Source of the DNA: Halorubrum distributum JCM 10118
GTDB taxonomy: Archaea; Halobacteriota; Halobacteria; Halobacteriales; Haloferacaceae
NCBI RefSeq assembly: GCF_000337335.1
Contig: NZ_AOJN01000058.1
Location: 1 to 41,327, forward strand
Direction of reading: 5' to 3'
DNA length: 41,327 nt
Part shown: piece by piece, positions 33,382 through 41,327 of the stretch
How positions within the stretch are numbered: position 1 is the stretch's first letter
Layout: each line of letters starts with the position of its first letter
Program-made: the position numbers and the translations under genes
Notes under the pieces: model-generated
The model's input: only the letters and a program-made list of their open reading frames with translations
The model's database searches: none
What the model was told of the DNA's origin: nothing

Positions 33382-34521
33382 ATGGACGAACGCGTACGCG
33401 AGCACGCCGAGGTGCTCGTCGACTGGAGCGCGCGGGTGGAGGCCGGCGACGACGTCGTCGTCAGCGTGGCGGAGGACGCCCACGAGCTGGGCGTCGCGGT
33501 CGCCGAGGCGCTCGGCGAGCGCGGGGCGAACGTCACGACGCTGTACGGGTCGAGCGAGGTCTCCCGCGCCTATTTAAAAGGCGTCGAGGCCGGGACCGAC
33601 GGCGACGTCGACGCCGACGACTTCGACGACGACCCCGCCGTCGAGCGCGCGGTCTTCGAGGCCGCCGACGCCTACCTCCGGATCGGGGGCGGGCGCAACA
33701 CCACCGCGTCAGCGGACGTCGACCGCGCGACGCGGCAGGCGTACGCGAAGGCGAGAAAAGGCGTCCGCGAGGCGCGGATGGACACCGACTGGGTGTCGAC
33801 GGTCCACCCGACCCGCTCCCTCGCCCAGCAGGCGGGGATGGCCTACGAGGAGTACCAGGACTTCGTGTACGACGCCGTCCTCCGCGACTGGGAGTCCCTC
33901 GCCGAGGAGATGGCACAGATGAAAGACGTCCTCGACGACGGCGACGAGGTCCGGATCGTCACCGAGCGCGACGGCGCGCCCGACACCGACATCTCGATGT
34001 CGATCGCGGGCCGCACCGCGGTCAACTCCGCCGCCTCGGTCGCGTACGACTCGCACAACCTCCCGAGCGGCGAGGTGTTCACGGCCCCCTACGACACGGA
34101 GGGCGAGGTGTTCTTCGACGTGCCGATGACCATCGACGCGACCCGCGTCCGGAACGTTCACCTCGCGTTCGAGGGCGGCGAGGTCGTCGACTTCGCGGCG
34201 GAGGCTGGCGAGGACGCGCTCGCGGACATCCTCGACACCGACGAGGGCGCCCGGCGGCTCGGCGAACTGGGCATCGGGATGAACCGCGGCATCGACCGGT
34301 TCACCGACTCGATCCTCTTCGACGAGAAGATGGGCGACACCGTCCACCTCGCGGTCGGCCGCGCCTACGACGCCTGCCTGCCCGAGGGCGAGTCCGGCAA
34401 CGACAGCGCGGTCCACGTCGACATGATCTCCGACGTGAGCGCCGACTCCCGGATGGAGGTCGACGGCGAGGTCGTCCAGCGGAACGGGACGTTCCAGTGG
34501 GAAGAGGGGTTCGAGGAGTAA
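33382..34521 (+). CDS. M29-family aminopeptidase
   Basis: The 379-residue protein is a thermophilic-type M29 aminopeptidase. The N-terminus is typical (VREHAEVLVDWSARVEAGDD, then VVVSVAEDAHELGVAVAEAL). Dinuclear metal ligands lie in the second half: NLPSGEVFTAPYDTEGEVFF (first Glu), then RNVHLAFEGGEVVDF, GELGIGMNRGIDRFTDSILF, and DEKMGDTVHLAVGRAYDA, which carries the final His. It removes N-terminal residues from peptides in the cytosol. Together with PepF upstream it suggests a local cluster for peptide turnover, although separated by two unknown genes. An AT element (GATTTACC) about 29 bases before the ATG supports the start. Confidence 0.9.
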   Translation: MDERVREHAEVLVDWSARVEAGDDVVVSVAEDAHELGVAVAEALGERGANVTTLYGSSEVSRAYLKGVEAGTDGDVDADDFDDDPAVERAVFEAADAYLRIGGGRNTTASADVDRATRQAYAKARKGVREARMDTDWVSTVHPTRSLAQQAGMAYEEYQDFVYDAVLRDWESLAEEMAQMKDVLDDGDEVRIVTERDGAPDTDISMSIAGRTAVNSAASVAYDSHNLPSGEVFTAPYDTEGEVFFDVPMTIDATRVRNVHLAFEGGEVVDFAAEAGEDALADILDTDEGARRLGELGIGMNRGIDRFTDSILFDEKMGDTVHLAVGRAYDACLPEGESGNDSAVHVDMISDVSADSRMEVDGEVVQRNGTFQWEEGFEE

Positions 34522-34713
34522 GTCCGGAGGACGGTAGCTCCGTGAGAGACCGTCGGCGCTGTTGAAACCCTCAAGTGGTGATATGTTCTTCGAGGCGTGC
34601 TGAATGTAGAGCGCGGATCTCGCACAGAACCGCTTATGGAATCAACTGTTCCGGATCGCCCAGTACAGAAAAAGAACCGAACTATTCACATCAAGCACAG
34701 GTAATCTGGTTGT

Positions 34714-34884
34714 ATGTCCGACCGTACCGAGCGACTTCTCGCTGTATTGGTCATCCTGATGGCCTTGTTAGTAGTTGCTCAAACGACTGTTGTCCCACGA
34801 AACCAATTTCTGAGTACGGTAGGCATCATTTTCGGGACTATCGCTATCGTATACGGACTTGCCGAATTTCTGAAAATATTCTAA
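34714..34884 (+). CDS. Small two-TM membrane protein (56 aa)
   Basis: ATG 34714 opens a 56-residue frame, MSDRTERLLAVLVILMALLV, then TTVVPRNQFLSTVGIIFGTI and AIVYGLAEFLKIF. Two membrane helices (about 8-23 and 34-52) are joined by a short loop. It is more AT-rich than the flanking chromosome. Proteins of this form are frequent but uncharacterised in haloarchaea. It is in a 540-base gap between the aminopeptidase and metY and is convergent with metY. Confidence 0.55.
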   Translation: MSDRTERLLAVLVILMALLVVAQTTVVPRNQFLSTVGIIFGTIAIVYGLAEFLKIF

Positions 34885-35034
34885 CTGATCGCCTGAACCG
34901 ATACACTCGCAAGCACGTTCTATCGACTGATTCAGGACATATATGGAGAAAATAACGTACTTCTCCGTGATGATTCCACCCTCTGTATCTCGCACGAGGA
35001 TTGTATCAGTCTCCGAGGATCCCAACGGAACCAA

Positions 35035-35049
35035 CCCGTCGGAAACGGG
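35035..35049 (-). terminator. Possible metY terminator hairpin
   Basis: CCCGT and ACGGG form a 5-base stem around a 5-base loop, about 10 bases after the metY stop on the minus strand. There is no T tract. It is a weak call. Confidence 0.25.
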
Positions 35050-35059
35050 CGGACCGCGC

Positions 35060-36364
35060 TTACGCGGTCGCCGCCTCGATGGCGGCCTCCAAGTCGGCGA
35101 CGATGTCCGCGGGGTCCTCGATGCCGACCGAGAGGCGCACCATGTCGTCGGTGACGCCCGCGGCCTCCTGTTCTTCCTCGGTCAGCTGCTGGTGCGTGGT
35201 CGACGCCGGGTGGATGACGAGCGTCTTCGCGTCGCCGACGTTGGCGACCAGCGAGGCGAGGTCGGCCTCCTCGACGGTCGCGCGCGCCGCCTCGTAGCCG
35301 GCCTCAAGCCCGAAGGTGAGCATCCCGCCGTACCCCCCGTCGAGGTACTCGCTGGCCTCCTCGTGGGTCTCGTGGCTCTCCAGCCCGGGGTAGTTCACCC
35401 ACGCGATATCGTCGTGGCCTTCGAGGTACTCGGCGACGACGCCCGCGTTCTCGCAGTGGCGGTCCATCCGCAGCGGGAGCGACTCCGTCTGCTGGAGCGT
35501 GTTCCACGCGTCGAACGGCGACTGCTGGTCGCCCAAGTCGCGCAGGCCGCGGGTGATCGCCGCGAACGTGAACGCGGCGTCGCCGAACCGCTCAGCGAAG
35601 TTGATCCCGTGGTAGGCAGGGTTGTCCTGTGCGATCTCCGGGTACTTCTCGGCGTGCTCGGCCCACGGGAACGAGCCGCCGTCGACAACGACGCCGCCGA
35701 CCGTGGTGCCGTTGCCCGTGAGCCACTTGGTCGTCGACTCCCAGACGAGGTCCGCGCCGTGTTCGAGCGGGCGGCAGAGGTACGGCGTCGCGAACGTGTT
35801 GTCGACGAACAGCGGGACGCCGTGCTCGTGCGCGATGTCCGCGATCCGCTGGATGTCGGGCGTGACCAGCGCGGGGTTGCCGATCGTTTCGAGGTGGACG
35901 TAGGCGGTGTCCTCGTCGATGGCCTCGGCGTACCCCTCGTAGTCGAGCGGGTCGACGAACCGCGTCGAGACGCCGCGACGCTCGACGGAGTGGGTGAGGT
36001 AGGTGTAGGTGCCGCCGTACAGCGCCGACGAGGAGACGATGTTGTCACCGGCGGAGGCGAGCAGGAACGTCGTCACGTCGAGCGCGGCCATGCCCGAGGC
36101 GGTCGCGACCGCGCCGACGCCCCCTTCGAGCGAGGCGATCCGCTCTTCGAGGGCGGCGTTGGTCGGGTTCATCAGTCGGGAGTAGACGTTGCCGGCCTCT
36201 TCGAGGGCGAACAGGTCGGCCGCGTGGTCGGCGTCGTCGAACTGGTAGGCGGTCGTCTGGTAGATGGGCGTCGCGCGGGCGCCGGTCGTCGGGTCGGGGT
36301 CGGAGCCGGCGTGGACGCTTCGCGTGCTGAACTTCGGGGCGTCGTCTCCGTCGTCGGATGGCAT
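35060..36364 (-). CDS. metY: O-acetylhomoserine aminocarboxypropyltransferase
   Basis: The 434-residue protein is a PLP-dependent Cys/Met metabolism enzyme. Key features are KFSTRSVHAGSDPDPTTGAR with TPIYQTTAYQF, GNVYSRLMNPTNAALEERIA (61-63 Y-S-R binds the phosphate of the neighbouring subunit), ASGMAALDVTTFLLASAGDN, PLFVDNTFATPYLCRPLEHG (D188) and VWESTTKWLTGNGT with the PLP lysine K213. The C-terminal part (AKTLVIHPASTTHQQL) is also typical. The length of 430 or so and the T-K-W-L-T-G/G-H form favour MetY, which makes homocysteine from O-acetylhomoserine and sulfide, over cystathionine gamma-synthase. No metX is adjacent. A TTTAAC element about 29 bases upstream supports a leaderless start. 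Confidence 0.9.
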   Translation of the reverse strand: MPSDDGDDAPKFSTRSVHAGSDPDPTTGARATPIYQTTAYQFDDADHAADLFALEEAGNVYSRLMNPTNAALEERIASLEGGVGAVATASGMAALDVTTFLLASAGDNIVSSSALYGGTYTYLTHSVERRGVSTRFVDPLDYEGYAEAIDEDTAYVHLETIGNPALVTPDIQRIADIAHEHGVPLFVDNTFATPYLCRPLEHGADLVWESTTKWLTGNGTTVGGVVVDGGSFPWAEHAEKYPEIAQDNPAYHGINFAERFGDAAFTFAAITRGLRDLGDQQSPFDAWNTLQQTESLPLRMDRHCENAGVVAEYLEGHDDIAWVNYPGLESHETHEEASEYLDGGYGGMLTFGLEAGYEAARATVEEADLASLVANVGDAKTLVIHPASTTHQQLTEEEQEAAGVTDDMVRLSVGIEDPADIVADLEAAIEAATA

Positions 36365-36540
36365 GGATCCCTGTTCCGCCGCTGCGTAGTTAAAGCCGGC
36401 CGGCCCGCGCGGGCGTTTCCGGTATCTCGGAGACCGGGCGACGACGCCGATCCGGCGACCGCAACGGGATCGACGGTCCGACGCGCTTCAGGCCGCGATC
36501 TCGTGCGAACCGTTAACAGCGTCGGGCCGTAATTCGGGGT

Positions 36541-37761
36541 ATGGGAACACAAGGTCCGCGCGGCGAGTCCGCCGAGCTGGAGGACGTGCTGTCGGAGATC
36601 CCGGACGGGGTCTGGCAGTACCTCGCGCTCGGCGTCGCCCTCCTCGTCGGCGTCGCCCTCCTCGGACAGAGCCTCGTCTACGGCGTCGCGGCGCTCGCGG
36701 TGTTGCTGGCGGCCGTCACGGTCGTCAGCGCCGTCGAGATCGTCGACGCCTACGACAAGGAGGCGCTCACCGTCTTCGGCGAGTACCGCAAGCTCCTCCA
36801 GCCGGGCGTTCACATCATCCCGCCGTTCGTCTCGCGGACGTACGCGTTCGACATGCGGACCCAGACGATCGACGTGCCGAGCCAGTCGGCGATCACCCGG
36901 GACAACTCGCCGGTGACCGCCGACGCGGTCGTCTACATCAAGGTGATGGACGCGAAGAAGGCGTTCCTCGAGGTCGACGACTACAAGAACGCCGTCTCGA
37001 ACCTCGCGCAGACCACCCTCCGCGCCGTCATCGGCGACATGGAGCTCGACGACACGCTCTCGCAGCGGGAGCTGATCAACGACCGGATCAACGAGGAGCT
37101 CGACGAGCCCACCGACGAGTGGGGGATCCGCGTCGAGGCCGTCGAGGTCCGCGAGGTGAGCCCGTCACAGGAGGTCCAGCGCGCCATGGAGCAACAGACC
37201 GGCGCCGAGCGCCGCCGCCGCGCGATGATCCTCGAAGCGCAGGGGGAACGCCGCTCCGCCGTCGAGCAGGCCGAGGGTGACAAGCAGTCCAACATCATCC
37301 GCGCGCAGGGAGAGAAACAGAGCCAGATCCTCGAAGCGCAGGGGGACGCCATCTCCACGGTCCTCCGCGCGCGCTCCGCGGAATCGATGGGCGAGCGGGC
37401 CATCATCGAGCGCGGCATGGAGACCCTCGAGGAGATCGGCAAGGGCGAGTCGACCACCTTCGTCCTCCCGCAGGAGCTCACGAGCCTCGTCGGCCGCTAC
37501 GGCAAGGCCCTCTCCGGCTCCGACGTCCAGGAGATGGAGGGGCTCGACAGCAAGGAGTTCGACGAGGAGACGGAGAAGCTGCTCGGCCTGGAGGACATCG
37601 AGAGCGCCCTCGAACAGCTCGACACCGTGGCCGACAGCGACCTCCGGACCGACGAGACGCGGGACGCGGACAACGTCGACCTCGCCAAACAGGAGGCGGA
37701 GACCCGCGAGGCGGACCGGGACATCGAACTGGAGACCGAGAGCGAGCGGCCGGGAACGTAA
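36541..37761 (+). CDS. SPFH/band-7 (stomatin-like) membrane protein
   Basis: The 406-residue protein has two hydrophobic stretches at the N-terminus (about 22-60), then an SPFH domain (about 65-230). Typical segments are YDKEALTVFGEYRKLLQPGV, HIIPPFVSRTYAFDMRTQTI, DVPSQSAITRDNSPVTADAV and GIRVEAVEVREVSPSQEVQR. A long coiled-coil follows (QTGAERRRRAMILEAQGERR and repeats of AEGDKQSNIIRAQGEKQSQI). The C-terminal 60 residues are very acidic. Such proteins form membrane scaffolds and often control a membrane protease. The 3' end of this gene (about 37647-37755) recurs in degenerate form at 41000-41107 on the far side of the nrd operon. A TTAAC element about 27 bases upstream sets the start. Confidence 0.92.
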   Translation: MGTQGPRGESAELEDVLSEIPDGVWQYLALGVALLVGVALLGQSLVYGVAALAVLLAAVTVVSAVEIVDAYDKEALTVFGEYRKLLQPGVHIIPPFVSRTYAFDMRTQTIDVPSQSAITRDNSPVTADAVVYIKVMDAKKAFLEVDDYKNAVSNLAQTTLRAVIGDMELDDTLSQRELINDRINEELDEPTDEWGIRVEAVEVREVSPSQEVQRAMEQQTGAERRRRAMILEAQGERRSAVEQAEGDKQSNIIRAQGEKQSQILEAQGDAISTVLRARSAESMGERAIIERGMETLEEIGKGESTTFVLPQELTSLVGRYGKALSGSDVQEMEGLDSKEFDEETEKLLGLEDIESALEQLDTVADSDLRTDETRDADNVDLAKQEAETREADRDIELETESERPGT

Positions 37762-37881
37762 GCCCGACTCGCAGCTGTCACACGTCGTCGACGGACAGAT
37801 CGCCGCCACCGCAACCGCGTCGCCGACGGCGCTCGGGTCGGCGACGTGACCGGAGCCGAAGACGCCGGTTACGAGCAGTGG

Positions 37882-39570
37882 TCAGCTCTCACAGGCTCGA
37901 CACTCGAGAATGTCTCGACTGAATTTCTGTGCGGCGTTCACGCTGTGCTGGTAGTAGAGGCTCTTGACCCCTTTCTTCCAGGCTTCGATGTAGAGCTGAT
38001 TGATCTCTTTGACGCTCACTTCGCTCGGGTCGATCGAGATGTTCAGGCTCTGTGCCTGGTCGATGTACTTCTGTCTCTGTGCTGCCTGGTTGATGATCGC
38101 CATCTGCGGTATCTCGGCGAAGGTCTTGAACACCTCTTTCTCTTCGTCCGTCAGGCACTCGAGATGCTGAACGCTCCCGTCTTTGTTTGCGATGCTGTCC
38201 CAGACGTCGCGCGTGTCTTTGCCCCGCTCCGCCAGAATCGCTTGAAGGAATCTGTTCTTCTGCGTCGACTTCAGCTTCGCACCGTCTCGCACGAAGTAGT
38301 TCGACTTCAGCGGCTCGATGCTCGGACTGACCTGCCCCAGAATGACGCTGCTCGATTTCGTCGGCGCCACGCTCATCGTCGTCGTGTTCCGCCTGCCGTA
38401 CCCCTCGAGGACCTCCGGCTCCCCGAACTCGTCGGCGAGCGCCTCGCTCGCCTCGTAGCTCCGCTCTTTGATGGTCCGGAAGATCTCCCCGTTCTTCTCC
38501 ATCGCCTCCATGCTGTCGAAGGGGATCATGTTGCGCTGGAGGTAGCTGTGCCACCCGAGCACGCCGATCCCTATCGCTCTGTGTCGCTTCGCGAACCGCA
38601 CGGCCCGCTCCATGAACCGGACGCCCTCCGTGCGCTGGATGAACTCCTCCATCACCGCGTCCAGGAACCGCGTCAGCGTCTCCACCGCGTCGGTGTCCTT
38701 CCACTCGTCGTAGTGGAGCGCGTTCATGCTCGAGAGACAGCAGACGAAGCTCTCCTCTGCCGTGGCCGGCAGCGCGATCTCGGTACACAGGTTGGACGCG
38801 TTTATCTGGTAGTCCTTGTCCTTGTACACCTGCGGCTTCCCCTCGTTCATGTTCCCCCGGAAGATGATGTACGGGACGCCGATGTTGATCCGGGTCTCGA
38901 TGATGTCCGCCCAGGTCTCCCGCTTCTCCTCGTCGCCGTCGATCATCGCCTGAAACCAGTCGTCACCGACGATGACGCCGTAGTAGATGTCCTGTACCGG
39001 GTCCCCCTCGGTTTTGATGTTGAGCCACTCCTCTAAGTCGTCGTGTTCGACGTCGATGTAGCCGGCGAACTGCCCCCGCCGGGTTTCGCCCTGACTGATG
39101 ACGTTGATGATCGTATCGAACAGCTCCGTGAAGCTGTAGCTCCCGTTGCTCTTGCCGTTGTTCGTTATCGGACTCCCCCGCGGCCGCAGTTCACCGAAAT
39201 ACCCGCTCGTGCCGCCGCCCTGCTTGGTCATCTCGCCCACCTCGGCTTGGGTGTGGAGGATACTCTCGATGCTGTCCTCCATGTAGCTGCCGAAGCAGCT
39301 GATGGGCAGGCCTCTGTCCAGTCCGAAGTTGGACCAGATCGGGCTGGCGAGACTGTAGAATCCGCGGCTCATGTACTCGTAGAACCGGTCCGCGAACCCC
39401 TCCTCACCCAGGATCTCTTCGGCGCGCTCCGCTATCTGTCTGACTCGCTCTTCCGCTTCGACGCCCTCGAGCAGGTATCCCTCTCTGAGGAACTCCCGAC
39501 TGTCCTCGTTCAGCCAGTAGAACGGTTCCGTATGTCGTTGCTCAACGCTTTCGAGTGCTGTTTGTGTCAT
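37882..39570 (-). CDS. nrdA: Class I ribonucleotide reductase large subunit
   Basis: The 562-residue protein is a compact NrdA without the N-terminal ATP cone. Visible catalytic parts are PISCFGSYMEDS (active-site Cys about 92), SNLCTEIALPA near 260 (the N-x-C-x-E triad with the thiyl Cys), CCLSSMNALHYDEW (second redox Cys) and GVKSLYYQHS near 540 (the Tyr-Tyr pair in radical transfer). The C-terminus CRACES supplies the Cys-x-x-Cys for reduction. The protein reduces ribonucleotides to deoxyribonucleotides with NrdB. It starts 2 bases after the nrdB stop. Compact RNRs like this are common in phages, plasmids and some haloarchaea, and the flanking SPFH duplicate suggests insertion here. Confidence 0.92.
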   Translation of the reverse strand: MTQTALESVEQRHTEPFYWLNEDSREFLREGYLLEGVEAEERVRQIAERAEEILGEEGFADRFYEYMSRGFYSLASPIWSNFGLDRGLPISCFGSYMEDSIESILHTQAEVGEMTKQGGGTSGYFGELRPRGSPITNNGKSNGSYSFTELFDTIINVISQGETRRGQFAGYIDVEHDDLEEWLNIKTEGDPVQDIYYGVIVGDDWFQAMIDGDEEKRETWADIIETRINIGVPYIIFRGNMNEGKPQVYKDKDYQINASNLCTEIALPATAEESFVCCLSSMNALHYDEWKDTDAVETLTRFLDAVMEEFIQRTEGVRFMERAVRFAKRHRAIGIGVLGWHSYLQRNMIPFDSMEAMEKNGEIFRTIKERSYEASEALADEFGEPEVLEGYGRRNTTTMSVAPTKSSSVILGQVSPSIEPLKSNYFVRDGAKLKSTQKNRFLQAILAERGKDTRDVWDSIANKDGSVQHLECLTDEEKEVFKTFAEIPQMAIINQAAQRQKYIDQAQSLNISIDPSEVSVKEINQLYIEAWKKGVKSLYYQHSVNAAQKFSRDILECRACES

Positions 39571-39572
39571 CG

Positions 39573-40601
39573 TTAGAACATGTCCTCGGCGGTAACGCTC
39601 TGCGTGTGTTTGTTGTACGTGGTCGACCGCTTGCTGAAGAAGTCGTTATCCTTCGTCATCATGATGTCCTCGTCGAACCAGCGCGTCTCCTCGAGCAGGT
39701 CGTCGTCCGTCTCGAATATCGGTTCCACGCCGACGTTTTCCAGGCTCTGATTGAACCGGTCTCGCAGAAACGCGTCGACGTGCGCCCTGGGAAGGAACTC
39801 CAGTTCGCCGTCATCGAATATCCAATCCAGTATCTCCGTCTCTGCCTCGTAGGCCTGCTGACAGGCTTCTTGGACGTCTTCCTCGAAGTCGTCATCGAAG
39901 AGGTCCGGGTTCTCCGCTCTGATCGTCTCCACCAGCTCGACCCCGAACAGCCCGTGGATCTGCTCCTCTTTGCTGGTCGCTTCGACGGCGTTCGCGATTC
40001 CCTTGAACTTCTTTTCGTGCTTGTCGAAGCTCGTCATGATGAGGAACTGGCTGAACAGCGAGACGTGTTCGACGAACGTGCTGAAAAGCAGGATGCTCAT
40101 CACGTACTCCCGTTCGTCGTCGCTCTCGCTCTTCTCCAGATACTCGTCGAGATACTCGATCCGCTTTTTCATCGCCGGCTCCGCAGTCACCTGCTCGAAA
40201 TCGTCCGTGATCCCCAAGACGTCGAGGAGGTGACTGTAGGCGTCCATGTGCCGCACCTCGCTTTCCGCGAAGGTCATGCCCACGTTCCCGACCTCGGCTT
40301 TGGGCATCTCCTCGTAGATGTCCGACCAGAACGTCTTCACCTGCACCTCTATCTGCGCGATAGCCAACATCGTCCGCTTGATGACGGTCTGCTCGGCGGG
40401 AGTCGTGTTGACCTTGAAGTCTTGGACGTCTCCGTCGAAGTTGAACTCCGTGTGTACCCAGTAGCTGTTCCGGATCGCCTCGACGTAGTCCAGAAACTCG
40501 TTGTACTCGTAGGGTTTCAGCTGCGTTCGCTCCGAGAAGATGTCCGTCTCGATATCTTCGTCTGTACTCGCGTTGGTGTTCGCGTTTTCGCTTTCACTCA
40601 T
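39573..40601 (-). CDS. nrdB: Class I ribonucleotide reductase small subunit
   Basis: I start the 342-residue protein at ATG 40601 (MSESENANTNASTDEDIETD) because the longer frame before it is not protein-like. The di-metal and radical site is complete: E85 (AQIEVQVKTFW), E115 and H118 with the radical tyrosine Y122 in ESEVRHMDAYSHLLD, E178 (STFVEHVSLFSQFLIM), and E213 and H216 (KEEQIHGLFG). The presence of Y122 indicates a tyrosyl-radical class I enzyme rather than a Tyr-less type. The C-terminal tail ends AEDMF. It is the first gene of the nrdB-nrdA operon. The leader is long: the nearest TATA-like sequence (TTATACC) is about 160 bases upstream. Confidence 0.92.
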   Translation of the reverse strand: MSESENANTNASTDEDIETDIFSERTQLKPYEYNEFLDYVEAIRNSYWVHTEFNFDGDVQDFKVNTTPAEQTVIKRTMLAIAQIEVQVKTFWSDIYEEMPKAEVGNVGMTFAESEVRHMDAYSHLLDVLGITDDFEQVTAEPAMKKRIEYLDEYLEKSESDDEREYVMSILLFSTFVEHVSLFSQFLIMTSFDKHEKKFKGIANAVEATSKEEQIHGLFGVELVETIRAENPDLFDDDFEEDVQEACQQAYEAETEILDWIFDDGELEFLPRAHVDAFLRDRFNQSLENVGVEPIFETDDDLLEETRWFDEDIMMTKDNDFFSKRSTTYNKHTQSVTAEDMF

Positions 40602-40999
40602 TTGGCCGTCTCGAACGTGACCGATTGCGTTGGATTGCCGCTGCCACTGTCTATCGTCGGTCCGGTGGGTCCGACCGCAGTCGTGTCGCTCGGGGGACGG
40701 TCTCACAGCGTACCGCGTGTGTAGCCGTGTGAACCGTAACGGACCACACAGACTCCACTGGTATAAGCATTACCAATAGAATTGTAGTATAACAAATTTA
40801 CTTTCATAACGGCGGATCGAGGTCGTTCCTCCGATCCACGAACGGGCGGTCCCGAGACGGGGACTGCGCGGTGGTCTCCGGGTACGGGTGGTCGCGACAG
40901 TGCCCAACTGGCGGCGTCGAGCCCCTGCGCTAGTCCGATCGCGAGGGCTCTGCCGAGCCGTTCGGCGAGAAGCGCGAACCCGGTGTCGGGCACGAGGGA
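40602..40999. promoter_or_regulatory. Upstream region of the nrd operon, no gene
   Basis: About 400 bases without a credible gene. The AT-rich stretch 40740-40805 holds TATA-like sequences for minus-strand transcription (for example TTATACC at about 40757-40764), which would give a leader of about 130 bases before nrdB. A frame at 40703-40993 on the minus strand is not protein-like. I see no NrdR-box-like pair and no known riboswitch. Confidence 0.4.
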
Positions 41000-41107
41000 G
41001 AGACCGACGAGATCCGGGACGCGGACGACGTCGACCGCGCCAAGTGAGAGGAAGGCGAGGCCGACCGCGACATCGAGTTAGAGACCGAAAGCGAGCGGCC
41101 GGGAAGC
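41000..41107 (+). pseudogene. Degenerate second copy of the SPFH gene 3' end
   Basis: This stretch encodes ETDEIRDADDVDRAK, stop, EEGEADRDIELETESERPGS. The intact SPFH gene ends RTDETRDADNVDLAKQEAET and READRDIELETESERPGT. The match covers about 108 bases with a TGA in place of a Gln codon and a net loss of 6 bases. Several differences are synonymous (GAACTG against GAGTTA; GAGAGC against GAAAGC), so the copy diverged while still coding. It is a remnant of a homologous gene, not a recent copy, and lies just beyond the nrd operon. Confidence 0.8.
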
Positions 41108-41151
41108 TGTGGCGGCGAGCGCTCGGGAGCCGGATTCGGGGCCGCCGGCGC

Positions 41152-41327
41152 TCAGGGCCGCCAGCGCTCGGGGTCGACCGCCCAGAGGAGCCCGACGGCG
41201 ACCGCGCCGCCGACGCCGCCGGTGACGAGGGAGAGCGGGTCGGACGCCCCCGCCGCGAGCGCCGCGAGCAGCAGCACGGAGCCGGCGAGGAGCGCGGCGG
41301 TGTCCTCGGTGGTCGTCGCGCGGACCA
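41152..41327 (-). CDS. Membrane protein, 3' part only (runs off window)
   Basis: The minus strand from the window edge reads VRATTTEDTAALLAGSVLLL, AALAAGASDPLSLVTGGVGG and AVAVGLLWAVDPERWRP, then TGA at 41152-41154. Two membrane helices joined by a short loop are visible in these 58 residues. The start lies beyond the window. Before insertion of the nrd operon it was probably the convergent neighbour of the SPFH gene. No family is recognised. Confidence 0.7.
   Translation of the reverse strand, partial: VRATTTEDTAALLAGSVLLLAALAAGASDPLSLVTGGVGGAVAVGLLWAVDPERWRP

Noticed and set aside
34555-34640. GGCGCTGTTGAAACCCTCAA, which resembles the end of some haloarchaeal insertion sequences
   Set aside because: No inverted partner, target duplication or transposase fragment is seen nearby, so the call rests on memory only.
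40703-40993. A 96-codon minus-strand frame upstream of nrdB
   Set aside because: It crosses the AT-rich promoter region, is not protein-like and has no promoter of its own.
1-41327. CRISPR arrays, integrases, transposases and rRNA genes
   Set aside because: I looked for regularly spaced repeats, tyrosine recombinase and transposase motifs, and rRNA sequence and found none. The C-rich repeats at 6-7.4 kb are irregularly spaced and too few for a CRISPR array.

Overview
ORGANISM. The window is haloarchaeal DNA, most like Halorubrum and its relatives (inference: no 16S rRNA is present). The right half is very GC-rich and its proteins are strongly acidic. Many genes have a TATA-like box about 25-30 bases before the first codon, as in leaderless haloarchaeal transcripts. 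The gene content (TrmB regulator, COG1361/MMPL pair, PAS histidine kinase, PepF, MetY, SPFH protein) is typical of a haloarchaeal chromosome.

LAYOUT. (1) 1-3279 is eroded accessory DNA: a few small intact genes among pseudogene fragments (FMN reductase, a CBS-like protein, an OB-like protein) and a reading frame broken by an in-frame amber codon. (2) 3280-7085 holds two minus-strand nuclease-type defence genes: a GmrSD-like DUF262/DUF1524 protein and a DUF4268 protein with a PD-(D/E)XK-type core. A small unknown gene lies between them. (3) 7446-21561 is a multigene defence cluster. In order it has an Orc1/Cdc6-like AAA+ ATPase, a candidate 41-residue leader ORF, a DUF499 ATPase, a small DUF3780-like protein, a DUF1156 adenine/cytosine-N4-type DNA methyltransferase, a reversed AT-rich membrane protein, a phospholipase-D-like/SNF2 helicase, and a PD-(D/E)XK nuclease with two tandem C-terminal modules. 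The cluster ends at a tRNA-Arg(CCG) gene (21810-21882), whose 3' end faces the island and is partly duplicated beside it. (4) 21910-37761 looks like ordinary chromosome. (5) 37882-40601 is an nrdB-nrdA ribonucleotide reductase operon. It sits between the intact 3' end of the SPFH gene and a second, degenerate copy of that 3' end at about 41000-41107, so it looks inserted. A membrane-protein gene runs off the right edge.

HOW THE GENES MAY WORK TOGETHER. DUF499, the small protein and the methyltransferase are joined by two ATGA start/stop overlaps, so they are probably translated together. With the helicase they match the helicase-methylase-ATPase type of antiviral cluster known from comparative genomics and related in logic to DISARM. 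A likely model is that the methylase marks self DNA while the helicase, ATPase and nuclease act on unmarked DNA. The Orc1/Cdc6-like protein, the membrane protein and the tandem-module nuclease are the parts I would regard as least described. The methyltransferase gene is a compositional mosaic: about the first 660 codons are AT-rich and the last 290 are GC-rich, as expected if the recognition/catalytic part had been exchanged between lineages.
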